A stretch of DNA of 64,000 bases from Marvania coccoides (taxonomy: Eukaryota > Chlorophyta > Trebouxiophyceae > Chlorellales > Chlorellaceae), in contig OY978102.1 of NCBI GenBank assembly GCA_963854735.1, positions 372,001 to 436,000 on the forward strand. The letters run 5' to 3'. Below, piece by piece: positions 34,528 to 45,417 of the stretch. How positions within the stretch are numbered: the stretch's first letter is position 1; every line of letters begins with the position of its first letter. The notes under the pieces are model-generated. The model did no database searches. It saw only the letters and a list, made by a program, of their open reading frames with translations, and was not told the origin of the DNA. Made by a program: the position numbers and the translations under genes.

Positions 34528-37339
34528 ATGGAGGCAAAATTAGGCCATCTCGACGGCATGACGGACTTCAAGGCGATGGCGGAAGCGGACGTCCCCCCAG
34601 GCATATCTCATTTCGCCATGGAGTACCCAGCTGTATTCAAGCATGTTCTGACGAAGATGATGGAGACGGCGCCAGCCGCTTTCGATGTGACACCGCCAAA
34701 GTCTGGCAACCCACCCATCAAGGGCCAGCCGTCACGCACGCTGCTGCAAGGGCGGTGCCAGGGAGGCAAAACAGAAACTACGCTGGCCCTTGCTTGGCTG
34801 CACTACCACTTCTGCCGCTGCCACACCTACATCGGTGTCTGGGTCTACAAATCCAGCAAAGAAGGTAAGCAAGTTAAGTCGGTTCTTCTTCTTTTGCTGC
34901 AGCAATAAAAATCAACAGACAGCTCAATGGAATTGAATGGTAAAAACTGCAGGGTTCAATGACAACATAAAGAACTTCAACAAAAAGATCGCGGCATGGT
35001 GCGAGCAAGCCGCCGCGCCCGAAGCTGATGTGGACGGAGCCATCATGGAGACGGCACGCCTAGTGCGCGTGACACCCCCTGCCGCAGGGAAGCACTGGAC
35101 GCTCTCTGCGGCCATCGATGACCAGGCGCAGGTCATTGTGGACATTTCAGGGCAGTCCCAGCTCAAAAAGCTCGTCAAGGGCCTTCCTGAGCTGTGGAAC
35201 AAGGAAAAATACGTTGCGGCTGGCTTATGCCGTGTGCCGCTGCTGCTGCTGCTGGACGAGGATGACGACAGCGTGCAGAAGGTTGTCGACCCGAACAACG
35301 CCGCTGCGCCAGCAGCCGGCGCTAAAAAGCAGGAAATGCTTTTCAGCACTTCTGTGAAGGACTCCATCGCAGCGCGGCCTGATGGCGACTCTCCATCAAT
35401 GAGGCTTCTCGGTCTGATGAGAGATGCCATGCGCTCCTCCGGAAACCCAAGCCCCCTGGACACCTTGTCTCTCGTTGATACTGTTTACCACTACGTCGGA
35501 GTGTCGGCCACGCATTTCTCGACACTGCTGAGTGGGAGGCGTATCGATCTGCAGGATGGGCGCACCATCTGCGTGCGCCTCCCCGTGGACGAGCACTACT
35601 ACGGATTCTGCATGCCTCCGAGTGCGACAGAGCGTGAGATCAAGATCCGGGAGCTGGAAAGCGGCGATGAGATTGAAGGGATCAAGAAGATGGTCTTCTC
35701 TGGCATGAAAAGACTGGCACGGGGGGAGCTGAGCCAGCGAGCAGGACCTGCAGCAGTGCAGCTGGTGATGCCGCAGTCCATTAAAGTGAGAGTCATCAAC
35801 AGACGTGCACACCGAGCCAAGCGGAGTGCCCTGGAGTATTCCAAGACTTTCGCGGAGGAGGGCAGCATCCCGATTCTGATTTCCACCTTGCACGGAGGAA
35901 TGAAAAAGAAAGGAAAAAAGCCGATCGGCAACCTTCTCCTGATGCGCAACCTGACCCCCCAGCAGCTTTCAGCAGCCGTCTTAGAGGAAAAGGCCCTCTC
36001 TCTGCGCCTGCAGGAGCACGCCGCGGACTGGCCAAACGAGACCAAAGAGTCGTTGCTGTCATGGACTAGTAGCCTCTGGGCAAAGCTGCGTAGGGATGGC
36101 TTGGCAAAAGCAATAGGCGACGAATTCCAGCATGACATTGGCGAGAAGTTGGGAGATGCTGCTGAAGCTGCGCTACCAGAAGAAGATTCCGACGATGTCG
36201 AAGAAGACGGCCCCGAGGAAGATGAATTGGCCGGCAGCGGGACCAAGGCGGCAGACCTGATGAATCTCAACCTGTGCCTGCTGCTGTGGGCAAAATCGCA
36301 GGGGAAGCGTGGGATCTTCTGTGCCGTTGTTTCCTCCAGGCGCGCCGGCCGCTCCGTCACCTTCAAAGACAGCAGCCACTTCCTCCACCTCACCGACGAG
36401 TTTCTGGGCAAGGCTGTTGACGCTCCTTTGGACGGGTACATCCAGGCGGCACACCGCATCGCTGGGAAGTACACTTATTACCGTGGTACCGGAGAAAGGC
36501 CCCAGCTGACGCTCTGGGCCTCTGCAAATGCGAGCGTAGCCCTGCGCTGGGCAATGGAAAGTCACGAGCGGTGGATGGACAGCCTCATTGATGGCACGAT
36601 TCCCACGGAAGAATATCATCCAATGTGGGACCCCAAGATGTTCTCTGGAAAGACACCGCTGCTGGTTAGGAAGCAGATTATGCGCGCATGGACTCTTGAC
36701 GTGAAGGACCCGCTGGAGCTGCAGCTGTGCCCAAAAGGAGCGCGCGAGGTGGCCTCAGCAGACGTGTGGGCGGACCCCGTAGACCTCTTGCTGAATCCAG
36801 ATCGTCGGAGAGACGAGGGCTCCGAGAGCGAGGTCCTCAAATTGTTGAAGGAGAAGCGTTTCCGCGTGGTACGCAGCGTGCGGGTGGTTTCGGATTTGGC
36901 TGGCAGCGACATCGACGCGTTGAAAAGGGCTTTGGCCAACAGCCTGGGTGAGGCGGCGGCGACAGCTCCAACGAAGGAGGAGCTGCGTGCTGCAGACGAG
37001 CTTGCAAAATTGCTGCTGCAGCTTGACAGCAAGTACAGGGTTTTTGCAACGCGCTGCCCAAAAACAATGGCGAAAGCTAGGGTTAGGCCTAACAAGCGGC
37101 TCAATGTGCCGTGCGCTGCTTGGTGGCTGGATGGTTCTGACCTATTGGCGGTGGTGGACAACCAGGAGGAGCAGCAGATGGCTAGCTTGACAGCTGCTGA
37201 CAGGAACGGCGAAGTGCTTGGCTACATGTTTCCTATGGGCGAGGGGAATGTCATGCTGGCCCTGGATGTGCCGGAAGATCTCCTTAGCAAAAGGATGGCC
37301 ACGTTCAAGGTGGAGCAGCGCAAACTGCCTTTCACCTAA
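34528..37339 (+). CDS. SF2-helicase-like ATPase with Z1-like features, 907 aa
   Basis: Two exons, 34528-34864 and 34953-37339 (donor gtaagc, acceptor actgcag, phase 1). Visible motifs in order: Walker A GRCQGGKT (about 75-82), Walker B-like LLLLLDEDDD (about 209-218), motif III-like VGVSATHFSTLL (about 294), then LPVDEHYYGF; after a long insert with an acidic stretch, AGRSVTF (about 570) and YIQAAHRIAGKY (about 605), resembling motifs V and VI. The SAT, then P..YYG, then (G)RS.TF and Q..HR.G.Y order recalls the Z1 domain of bacterial helicase-like proteins, but similarity is only at motif level. It looks less GC-rich than flanking host genes and sits in an island between TPR copies, suggesting transfer or a mobile origin. 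Function unknown; nucleic-acid-dependent ATPase is the inference. Confidence 0.6.
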
Positions 37340-37433
37340 GGCTGCGGCACGGCCGTGCTACAGTTGCAAGCTCTTTCGTCGCTTTCTTTATTTGTTTTAA
37401 TTTAATTTATTTGTTTTTTTCATATGCCCGCCA

Positions 37434-37577
37434 AGCACCGAGGATATTAAGTCTCAATCTTATTTTTCAACAAAAATAAAAATTAAAGAGAGACCAGGGG
37501 GAGGACGTCCTATAGTAGTTGCACGTTTCTACTCAAAAGGTTTCTCATCGTCCAGTCTTGATGAGTGTACCACAATC
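37434..37577. repeat. Dispersed repeat family, copy 1 (partner 58848-58975)
   Basis: Shares ccgaggat, ccagggggaggac, tagtag, and gagtgtaccacaatc in order and spacing with the second copy 21 kb away. A partial third unit (cctatagtaggtgc then cctactcaaaggttt) begins at 37629 and runs into the inverted repeat. Confidence 0.75.
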
Positions 37578-37645
37578 TGAGACCGATTCCAATTCTCCTG
37601 TAGATTGTGGCTTAGCCTATATAAGGATGCCTATAGTAGGTGCTC

Positions 37646-37776
37646 AGTTCCTACTCAAAGGTTTGAGACGTCAAACCATATGTAAAACCTGAAACCTTGA
37701 GTAGGAACTTTGTTTTAATTTAATTTAATTTACAAATACAAACACAGGTTTCAGGTTTTACATATGGTTTGACGTC
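37646..37776. repeat. Nested inverted repeats (MITE-like)
   Basis: A perfect 31-bp inverted repeat has arms at 37667-37697 and 37746-37776. Overlapping it, a second pair (37646-37664 and 37692-37709) matches with one indel. The two pairs share the middle arm, so two alternative hairpins are possible. No coding capacity; no target-site duplication identified with confidence. Confidence 0.9.
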
Positions 37777-38338
37777 TACTACCGAGGTTACCCCTATAGA
37801 GAACCGCAAGTCGTCGTGCCACAAACCCCGCCACAGTAAGGCAGAGCCCCCCTTCCATCCGTCGGATCAACCTCAGTTCTGGGCTCTGGCCCCTGCCCCC
37901 GAGTCACCGACGGCGCGACCGACACAGAAAACAGGTGCAGAGCAGCAAAATACATGTGCAAAAACAGGCACGGGTGCATGCAGTAATGCAGGGCATGCAG
38001 GACGCTCCGGACGGCGAGAACGCGAACCGTTCGGTCAAGGTACACGCTTGGGCAATGCCGGGACGCCCCAGCACATCTCTTCTACAGTGGTCACTCAACC
38101 CTGGCTGTTTGGGAAGTGATGCATCCAAAGTCATAGTCAAGAGCGTGTACCAAGGCAAGCAGGTGCAGCAAGATAGACAATCGAAAAGGGAAATGAACAA
38201 ATTAAATAGAAACAGAACCAAATACAAACAATAAAACAAAAACCAAAAAGATCTAAAATGTAGCCCGGCGCCGCCTCCACCATCAGCAAAGTCTTGGGCG
38301 TCCTCGTACCATCTCGGGCTCCTCTCATACCTCCCCCA

Positions 38339-39001
38339 TCACGCCGCTGCCACGCGCTCCGAGTGCGTCCTCACCAGGGCCGCCACAAGGGAAAGGTCTG
38401 CCGCCTCCAGCTGGAGCAGGTCCCTCGCCGTGGGCGCCGCGGTCACCACCGCGAGCGCTGGCGCGCGTTCTTGGTGGAGGGCAGTGCAAGTGCAGAGGAT
38501 GTGCAACTCGAGGAGTGGGCACGGTGCTGCACAGAGGGGGCATGTGCTGGGTGGGTGCCACACTCCGCTCTCGCCAGCTGCTGGCACGCGAATCCTCTGC
38601 ACTCCCAGCCGGAGACGCGACAGCGCCGCTCTGTCCGTCCTCTGTGGCAGGCGAAGGTGGGGGTGGAGCTTGTAGGTCTCCACGGTGAGCGGCGTCCACC
38701 AGGTGCTGAGGTAGTGGCGCAGCTGCTGGCTCGGCGACGCTGCTAGCGCTGCCAGCCACTTCTCCTGAGCGTTGGTGCGCAGCAGCTTGGAGTCCCCATC
38801 CCGCAGCGTCCCGTTGGCGTGTACGACGTCCATCTCGCTGAACAATGCGCGTGCTTCTGTCGCCCAACACGGCGGCCCCCCGGGCAGATGATCTGGAGCC
38901 ACGCGTCTGCTGCGGCGCTGAAGTTTGCGATCGTCTTCGATGTCGGCACTGTGCGGAGGAGACCCCAGTATGCCTTGATGAGGTGGAGGGCGTCACCCAG
39001 G
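38339..39001 (-). mobile_element. LINE-type (non-LTR) retrotransposon 3' fragment
   Basis: The minus-strand frame ending at 38339 reads WWTPLTVETYKLHPHLRLP, LSRLRLGVQRIRVPAAG, and STCPLCAAPCPLLELHILCT. This is the layout of the region after the reverse transcriptase in LINE-like elements (arginine-rich RLG block, then a CPLC...E.H..C zinc-binding block). An upstream continuation (KAYWGLLRTVPTSKTIANFS) is in a different frame, so a frameshift lies near a G/C run at about 38880. The fragment begins at an acceptor-like tag at 39002, with no reverse transcriptase catalytic domain in the window. It is therefore 5'-truncated and inactive, or less likely a host exon. Confidence 0.5.
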
Positions 39002-39080
39002 CTACAAGGAGAGGAAAAACGGGGGGGGGGAAACACAGGGAACGTCAGGATGTGTCGGTCTTGGGGGTGTGACAGAGGGT

Positions 39081-39271
39081 GCGAACTTGCATAGTTTGGC
39101 GAACTTGCATAACTTGCTTAAATAATTTGGCACGGCCTAAATGGCTTGTTTGGCGAACTTGCAGAAATCATGCGAACTTGCGACACTTTGCTTCACACAT
39201 TCCCGCGATCCACCTCCGTGTTTCATCATGCGAACTTGCTTTGGCGAACTTGCGAGAATTTGCGAACTTGC
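39081..39271. repeat. Cluster of seven GCGAACTTGC direct repeats
   Basis: Exact copies at 39081, 39099, 39153, 39172, 39230, 39244 and 39262, several preceded by TTG or AT, at irregular spacing in otherwise non-repetitive DNA. It lies between the LINE fragment and the nuclease gene. Confidence 0.85.
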
Positions 39272-40043
39272 TGATGGGGGGGATAAAACAGGTAGCGACA
39301 GAAAGGTAAAAAGCACGCATATGCTTGAGCAAGCAGGGACACACATCCAAAGGTATGTTACGTAGTAGGCCAAAGGAGGGCATACAGCAACACTAGGGTG
39401 GAGCAGGGCAGTCGGCAAATGTGAAAACTTACTTCGCGGCCCTAGCGAGAGGCGGGGAGGGGACGGCGGGGATCGCTGGGGATGCAGGTGGCTGGGACAT
39501 TGTCGCGGATATTACTGGTGTGTGTGGCGGCTGGGCGGGCCAGGTTTGGCCCGAAATTTTATCGGAGGATTAGTGGGGGGTGGGGGACAATATCAGAGAA
39601 AGGGCAAAACTATTTAGAACCTCATACACACCACCCACAACGCAACATAAATATGTTAAGATTTTTAGAACTTTAAGACCTCTCTACTCTACTTCTTAAA
39701 ACAATTTCTTCAGAGAAAATAACAAATTTAAGGAAGGAAAGGAAAAGAATAGACAAATAAATATGCATTTCGCTGTTGAAAGAAAATCATTGTTTTCAAA
39801 TGGAGATTCAAAACAAACAAAATAAAAACATGAGAATTCAAAACAAAGCACAGACCCCTCAGCAGCATGCCGTGTAAGTAACATATTGATTGGTCCGCCA
39901 CAGTTGGGACGGGCGCGACCTGCGACGGCGGCTGGCCCATAGCGCCGCTCTCACCGCGTCCACAGCTGTCATCGAACTCACTCAACACAGGCATTTTGTA
40001 ACCAATTCCAAATGCAAACAACTACTCGACGTTTGCGCCGTCT
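39272..40043. other. Intergenic, AT-rich
   Basis: Downstream of the EEP gene. No supported gene; several short frames are AT-rich and lack domains. Confidence 0.4.
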
Positions 40044-42189
40044 TCAATGCCCGGTGTACAGCCGCCTCAGCCACGCCTCGCTCAGCCAAGGCATTGCGTT
40101 CCGCAAGAGCGCTTTGCCGAGGCGGTTGTATGAACGGTTAATCTTGTCCCACCACCGAACTAAACGCCCCTCGCTGCGAACAAATGGACTGTTGGCCACA
40201 TCGGCAAACATGGGATTTGCTGCCGAGTCGCCCAGGTCAAGTGGGGTGGAGCTCCAGTACATTGATGCCGGCAGGAGCACGCCGACGCGCTTCCACGATT
40301 CGTCCTCGCCATCGTGCACGCCAACCGTCAAGAACACCATGGTTTTCTCCAGGTCGCCGTTCCTCACCATGGTAGAAACGAAAAAGTTGGATTCCTCCGG
40401 GATAGTCCTCTGCAGCAAGAGGCGGGAACCGTCAGACTCGATTGAGAGCTTGCACAGCAGGGGGTAGATTTGTTTGTTGGCGCCGATGACCACCAGCCCA
40501 TAGGCCACGGTGCGGTCCCTTCTATCTTCGTTCTCAATCTCCTGGGCGCTCTCCTCACGACACAGGTCGTGGACGGTGCCGGCGTACTTGGCGGCTTCGG
40601 CAGCAATGTACATGCACTGGCGGAGGATGTCGGCGCGCTCATGCGCAGGCAGGGCGGTCTCTCCGGCGCAGTTGGCCAAGACTTCTTCCAAATTGCGTGG
40701 CCCCGGCGTGCCCTGCGGCAGTTGGGACGGCCCTGCCACAGCTGGTGGCCCCGGCGTGACCTGCGGCGGCTGTGGCTGCCTTGCCACAGCTGGTGGCACC
40801 GGCGTGACCTGCGGCGGCTGCGACTGACCTGCCACAGCTGGTGGCACCGGCGTGACCTGCGGCGGCTGTGGCTGCCTTGCCACAGCTGGTGGCACCGGCG
40901 TGACCTGCGGCGGCTGCGGCTGCCTTGCCACAGCTGGTGGCACCGGCGTGACCTGCGGCAGCTGCGAGACCGCGTACACCTGAATAATAATACAGTATGG
41001 CAACTTCAAAAACTTGGGAATGCTGTCGCTTTCGCCAAATAGCTAATGTCGCACCTTGCGCTCCAACTCCTCAATTTTAGTCTTGGCCTCAACCAACTCT
41101 TGCTGCATGCCAGCCATCTGCCCCATCATCCACGAAATTTGAGGCTCTAGGCAGTACCTGAGGTGCACTGCCTCGTGATCAAAAAGGCTGAAAGACCCTT
41201 GAGGAAGCCTGTACGGGTTGTGGACCAGGGTTGCAGCGGCTCCGTCGGTGCAAAATCGCCACCCCGGGTTAAATTTAATGCTGTGGGTCGGTAGAATGGT
41301 GATAAAACCATCAACAATACGAGCATTGTTGGCCCCCCTGGGAAAATGCACCTGCAAGTGGACAAAAAACAACAATGGGTTACAAAAAAATTGAAATGTA
41401 TTCACAATGAATAAAAAGAAAGTGAAAACACGAAGTCCTGGCAATTTAAGGCTTTACCTCAATTCGGCGTTTGACGTCCTCGTCTACCATCCCCTCTATA
41501 GTCTGCCGGATCTCGGTCTCGGTGAGATTGAAATCACCCAAGACAATCGCAGTGAGGTCGTGCTTTTCAACACAAGAAGAAACGGCTCGCAGCAGCACAC
41601 TGCAGTAGCGCTGCTTCAGTGCGGTGTCGTTTCCTAGGTTGGAATGATGTAAATGGACGCCCACAGCCAGCAATTTGAAGGATGACAAGTCCTGACGTAC
41701 ACAATTGGGAAGAGGGGCGCCTTTGTAAAATCGCTGCGAGTAATGTCCTGAGCCCGCAGGATCCGGCGGTACGTTTGGGCTCAGAACGCCTGAGCATATT
41801 CGGCTGCTGAGTTGTCTAGTAAAAATCGAAATTTCATCCCCCTCGGGTGTGAATTCAGGCGGATTGTAGCCCACGAAGGGGTCCCGAGGCAATCTAGTCC
41901 ATTCCGACGTGTCATATAGAACCATGACTTCGTGTTGGGTGTTAATAACATGTCCAGTGTAACCCAGCGAGCCAAGTCCAGGTCTTGCCGAATTGATTGT
42001 CTGATAATCTAAGCCATTTCTAATCCCAACCTCCTGTACACACAGGAGGGTTATATTTTCTTTCGAGAGTAAACGCGATAATTCTTTGCGTTTTCCTGCT
42101 AGCCACTGTGCTTGCTCGACGAGAACTTGGCCATCTATAGTTCTAGGTTTTTCATTTTTCTTCGAAATCCCGACATTGATTGACAGCAT
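40044..42189 (-). CDS. Endonuclease/exonuclease/phosphatase (EEP)-fold protein with Pro-rich repeats
   Basis: Three exons on the minus strand, 42189-41458, 41351-41055 and 40979-40044, phase 0 throughout, 654 aa. EEP landmarks are present in order: LSINVG at the start, LLCVQEVG (Glu53), LLAVGVHLHHSN, AIVLGDFNLTE (about residue 220) and FSLFDHEAV (Asp302-His303). These are the metal-binding and catalytic positions of APE1/DNase I-like nucleases and related phosphodiesterases. A short coiled coil (QQELVEAKTKIEELERK) follows, then five copies of a 16-residue Pro-rich repeat (VTPVPPAVARQPQ-type) and a C-terminal domain of about 220 aa that I do not recognise. It lacks a reverse transcriptase, so it is not a standard LINE ORF. 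Substrate unknown. The first exon is AT-richer than typical exons here. Confidence 0.7.
40745..40979 (-). repeat. 48-bp minisatellite inside the EEP gene
   Basis: The word ggcgtgacct recurs every 48 bases (40753, 40801, 40849, 40897, 40945), so the repeat preserves frame and encodes a 16-residue Pro/Val/Gln unit about five times, with minor variation between units. Confidence 0.92.
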
Positions 42190-42424
42190 GGTGTAAGTTT
42201 ATGAGTATCTGGTATCAATAGTTGTCCGAAAAAAATAGATTAGGCAAAGTTCAAAGAAAAATCAAGTGTTTTTTTTTTGATTTTTTTTCGACCTTGTGTT
42301 TTTCTGGACGCTCCCGGGATTATTGCTGGCCGGCTGCATGTAGCCTTGTGCGAAAACCTACAGAGGGTCTTTTTTAACGAGGCGTAAAGATTATGCTGAG
42401 CATTTTTATATAATTTGATGCGCA

Positions 42425-43275
42425 GGTGAAGAAAAATGTCGCAGCGGCGGCTCCCGTGCGAAACTCTCCGAGAAGCGCACCCGGTCGTTCAGCATCGGCG
42501 GCGGCCTCGCTCCCAAGCGTGACATGCACCGATTTGTTTGCAGGCCCAAGTACGTGCGCATCCAGCGCCAGCGCCGCGTCCTGAACCAGCGTCTTAAGGT
42601 GCCACCCGCGCTCAACCGCTTCACCCGCACCCTGGACAAGCCGCCAAGAAGAAGCGCGTGCTCGCGGAGGCCGAGGCGCGCGCCGCCGGCTCGGAGGTTG
42701 AGAAGAAGAAGCTGCTGGTGGTAAAATACGGCGTCAACCACGTCACCACTCTCATCGAAACCAGAAAGGCGCGGCTGGTGAGAGAGAGGGAGGGAGAGAT
42801 TGGGGGAGCAGCAAATCAGAGTAGGGGCAAAACTATTGGATGCCTGGCGCGGAGTGGAAGTCTAGATTTGAGAGGGGGGCTTTGAGGGTTCTGCTTGCCA
42901 AATGTTTGGGATTTTTTTTATAAATGACAACAAAATTCTCATGTTTTTCTCCCTTTTCCCCTCTATATTTCAACAGGTCGTGATCGCCCACGACGTGGAC
43001 CCCATCGAGCTGGTGGTGTAGCTGCCTGCGCCGTGAAAATGAACACCTCTTACGTCATTGTCAAGGGCAAGGCTTGCCTGGGCACTGTCGTGTACCACAA
43101 GACCACCACCGCTGGTGCTGACCGGCGTTAAGGCCGAGGACAAGCGGGAGCTGGCCAAGGCGTTCGAAACCAGGCGCAGAATGTATTTGAAAAGCGCTCG
43201 CGTTAATTGGGGAGGCATCATGGGCCCCAAGTCGCAGGCGAAGACCAAGAAGAAAGGAGAGGACGCTGGCCAAGG
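42425..43275 (+). pseudogene. Ribosomal protein eL8 (L7a) pseudogene
   Basis: The conserved L7a sequence is present in pieces: [103 protein letters not shown] and NWGGIMGPKSQAKTK. Between them are frame changes, a missing segment after TLDK (about 20 residues), and stop codons after IELVV. An intron with normal borders (about 42779-42976) is retained and the left end begins at an acceptor-like site, so it is a segmental copy of a genomic gene, not a processed cDNA. It is on the opposite strand to the TPR copy it joins at about 43280. Confidence 0.85.
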
Positions 43276-43284
43276 CGCTGGGCG

Positions 43285-44090
43285 GACGGTGGATGCCTTC
43301 ACCGCTGCCGGCCCGTGCCTGACTGCGTGCTCCGACAGCCCTTTGTTGAAGTTCTCCACAGTCTTGCGGTCGGATTCGCTCCAGAGGACGGCGGCGTCTT
43401 GAAATAGGGGCCCCTCTGGCTCTGCTGGGCTGCTGCTGGGCGGCTTGGCAGTTGGAGGGCGGGTGCTGCTGCTGGCGCTGCTGTCTTTTTCGCCCTCGTC
43501 ATCGCTATCGGTGGCTTTGAGATTGGAGAGCTGCGTGAAAAGGGACGCGCTGCCGCCGCCCCATGTGTATTTGGGCGGCGAAAAGGGCTCGTGCTGCTTG
43601 CCTGCCGCTGCCAGCGCCTGCTCAGCCTCCGCCAGCACCTCCCGCGCGTGGTCCCCAACCTCAGCGTCCCCCACAGCCTGCTCAGCATACCACGCAGCGG
43701 CAGGCAGCTCGTCCAGCCTAATCAACGCCCGCGCCATGCGGATGTAGGAGCGCAGGTGGCTGTAGAAGGGATGGGGTGGCGTAAAAACCCCACATCAAAG
43801 AGTCAATTTAAGACATTAAAGACTCACTCTTTGTTCAGGTAGATGGCTTTTTGGCAGTCAGATCGAGCCTCTTCGAATTTCTCAAGCTGCAGCAGAGCAG
43901 CAGCGCGGTTGGTGTAGATCATAAAGTCACTGGGGGTATGCCTGCACGCCCAGTTCAGCGCAGCCACGCAATCGTAGAAATATCCTTCTTTAAACAGCTC
44001 GATCGCTTTTCTCTTGGCCGCTTCCGTGGCCCAGTGCGGCTCCCGGAAGGGGGTTCCTCGCGCGCTACTAGTTCCCCACGCGTCACCCAT
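43285..44090 (-). pseudogene. TPR cluster copy 2: truncated at the eL8 pseudogene
   Basis: Exon 1 44090-43828 with an intact ATG, and exon 2 from 43759. The TPR module (ATEAAKRKAIELFKEGYFYD; ARALIRLDELPAAAWYAEQA) continues to a family-typical linker (PPKYTWGGGSASLF) and into the next helical block (ESDRKTVENFNKGLSEHA). Then homology to the family stops where the inverted eL8 pseudogene begins. The remaining open frame through the pseudogene is unlikely to be functional. Its first intron differs in sequence from that of the other copies, so this is the most divergent 5' part. Could be expressed as a short TPR protein. Confidence 0.65.
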
Positions 44091-45283
44091 TTTTATGAAA
44101 TAATTTCAGGATTCTTCGGCAGCAAATTCCCTGTTGTTGGAGCTTGGGTCGGTCTTTCTTCACCGCCGCCCCAAAACAGCCTCCAGAGCTTAATTTTCGA
44201 CGAGGCACGTTCCACAAACGACGCGAGGTCCATGTGAATGACCGCTGAAAACCTTGCAGAATTTTGATTGCGGAGTTTATCCATACTAAAAAAAATATTC
44301 CCGCACGCCAGCCAGCCACAACCGACATGTGAAATTGGCAAAATGAGAATTAAGGGGCGTTGAACTTTACAGCGTATTTACATAATCTGTAAAGATAATA
44401 GAGGTTTCACGCCCTTTTTTCGTGGTAAATTTTCATTTTTTGCCGCCGCCAGCAGAAGCCGTTTGTTTCTTCTGCTCCCGCTGTTTTGCCTGCTGCTTTA
44501 ATCCTTCTGCGCACGTGGCCATCTTCTGCTCCATAGCACGCACAAACACGGGTTCTCCCAGGCGATAGCCACACTCTGCAGCTGAACGAAAAGAGGCAAT
44601 GGCCTCCTCCAGCCGGCCCGAGCTCAATAAAATATCGCCTTGCACGTCATAAATGGTGCAAGTAATGCTGGAAGGCAACTCCCGCCCCTTGATCAGATCT
44701 TGGGGGCGCTGCAAATCGACTGCCGCCGCCTCCGCAGCCCGGCCAAGCCGCATCGCCACCTGCGCCCTGCGGAGGTGTCCCAAGGGGTCATCAGGGCGGC
44801 GCTGGATGTAATCGCTGACGTGGCAAATCGCAGCATCAAACTTGCCGTCGCGCAACAGCTGAAGCAACCGCTTGTCCATGTCATTGGCCTCTCCATCGAT
44901 AACCACACCGCCGCTGCCGCTGCCGCCGCCGCCGCCAAAACGCTGCTGCCGAGGTGCTGCAGCGTCCTTGCTGTCTTTATCACCGCCGCTGGGCTCCTCC
45001 CGCGGGTTTTCTCCATCGCGGTCGGGCTGCCGCCGCAACAACCTTCCGCCGTTGCTCTTCTCCTCCTCAATGAGGGCAGCGGCTTCCGCCTTCAATATCT
45101 CGAGGAGTTTTTTCATGTCGGCAGAGGCTCTGATGCCATGTGCAGGGTTGTCGCGCAGCATCGCTTCTTCAGCCGTTCTTATTAAGTGCCTCATCTCTTC
45201 CAAAACGCGCACTCGCTCCCCCATGGGCGTGCCCTCCAGCTTCATGATGGCATCCATGTCGTCGTCAGCCCCCAACACGTCCC

Positions 45284-45417
45284 CTGCAACGACCCAAAAG
45301 AAAAAAACTAATAAAAAACAGACACAACAAGAAGAAAAGGAAACCAATCGGTGATAAGCCATCGGCAACAAAGGAATGGAAAACAGCAAATGTACAGATG
45401 GGAGAGCCAGCACTTGC
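45284..45417 (-). other. GC-AG intron in TPR copy 3
   Basis: Same CTTG|gcaagt donor as at 31665 in copy 1, with a CAG acceptor. The nearby GT (gttaga) would leave exons 3 and 4 out of frame. Confidence 0.65.

Larger units (their letters stand above)
37340..38338. other. Repeat-rich intergenic region of the island
   Basis: Holds the dispersed repeat (37434-37577) and the nested inverted repeats (37646-37776). From 37800 to 38338 no gene is supported; short open frames on both strands have no domains. Confidence 0.5.

Noticed and set aside
39081..39271. CRISPR-like array
   Set aside because: The repeat is only 10 bases with irregular 4-48-base spacing, in a eukaryotic genome; not a CRISPR.
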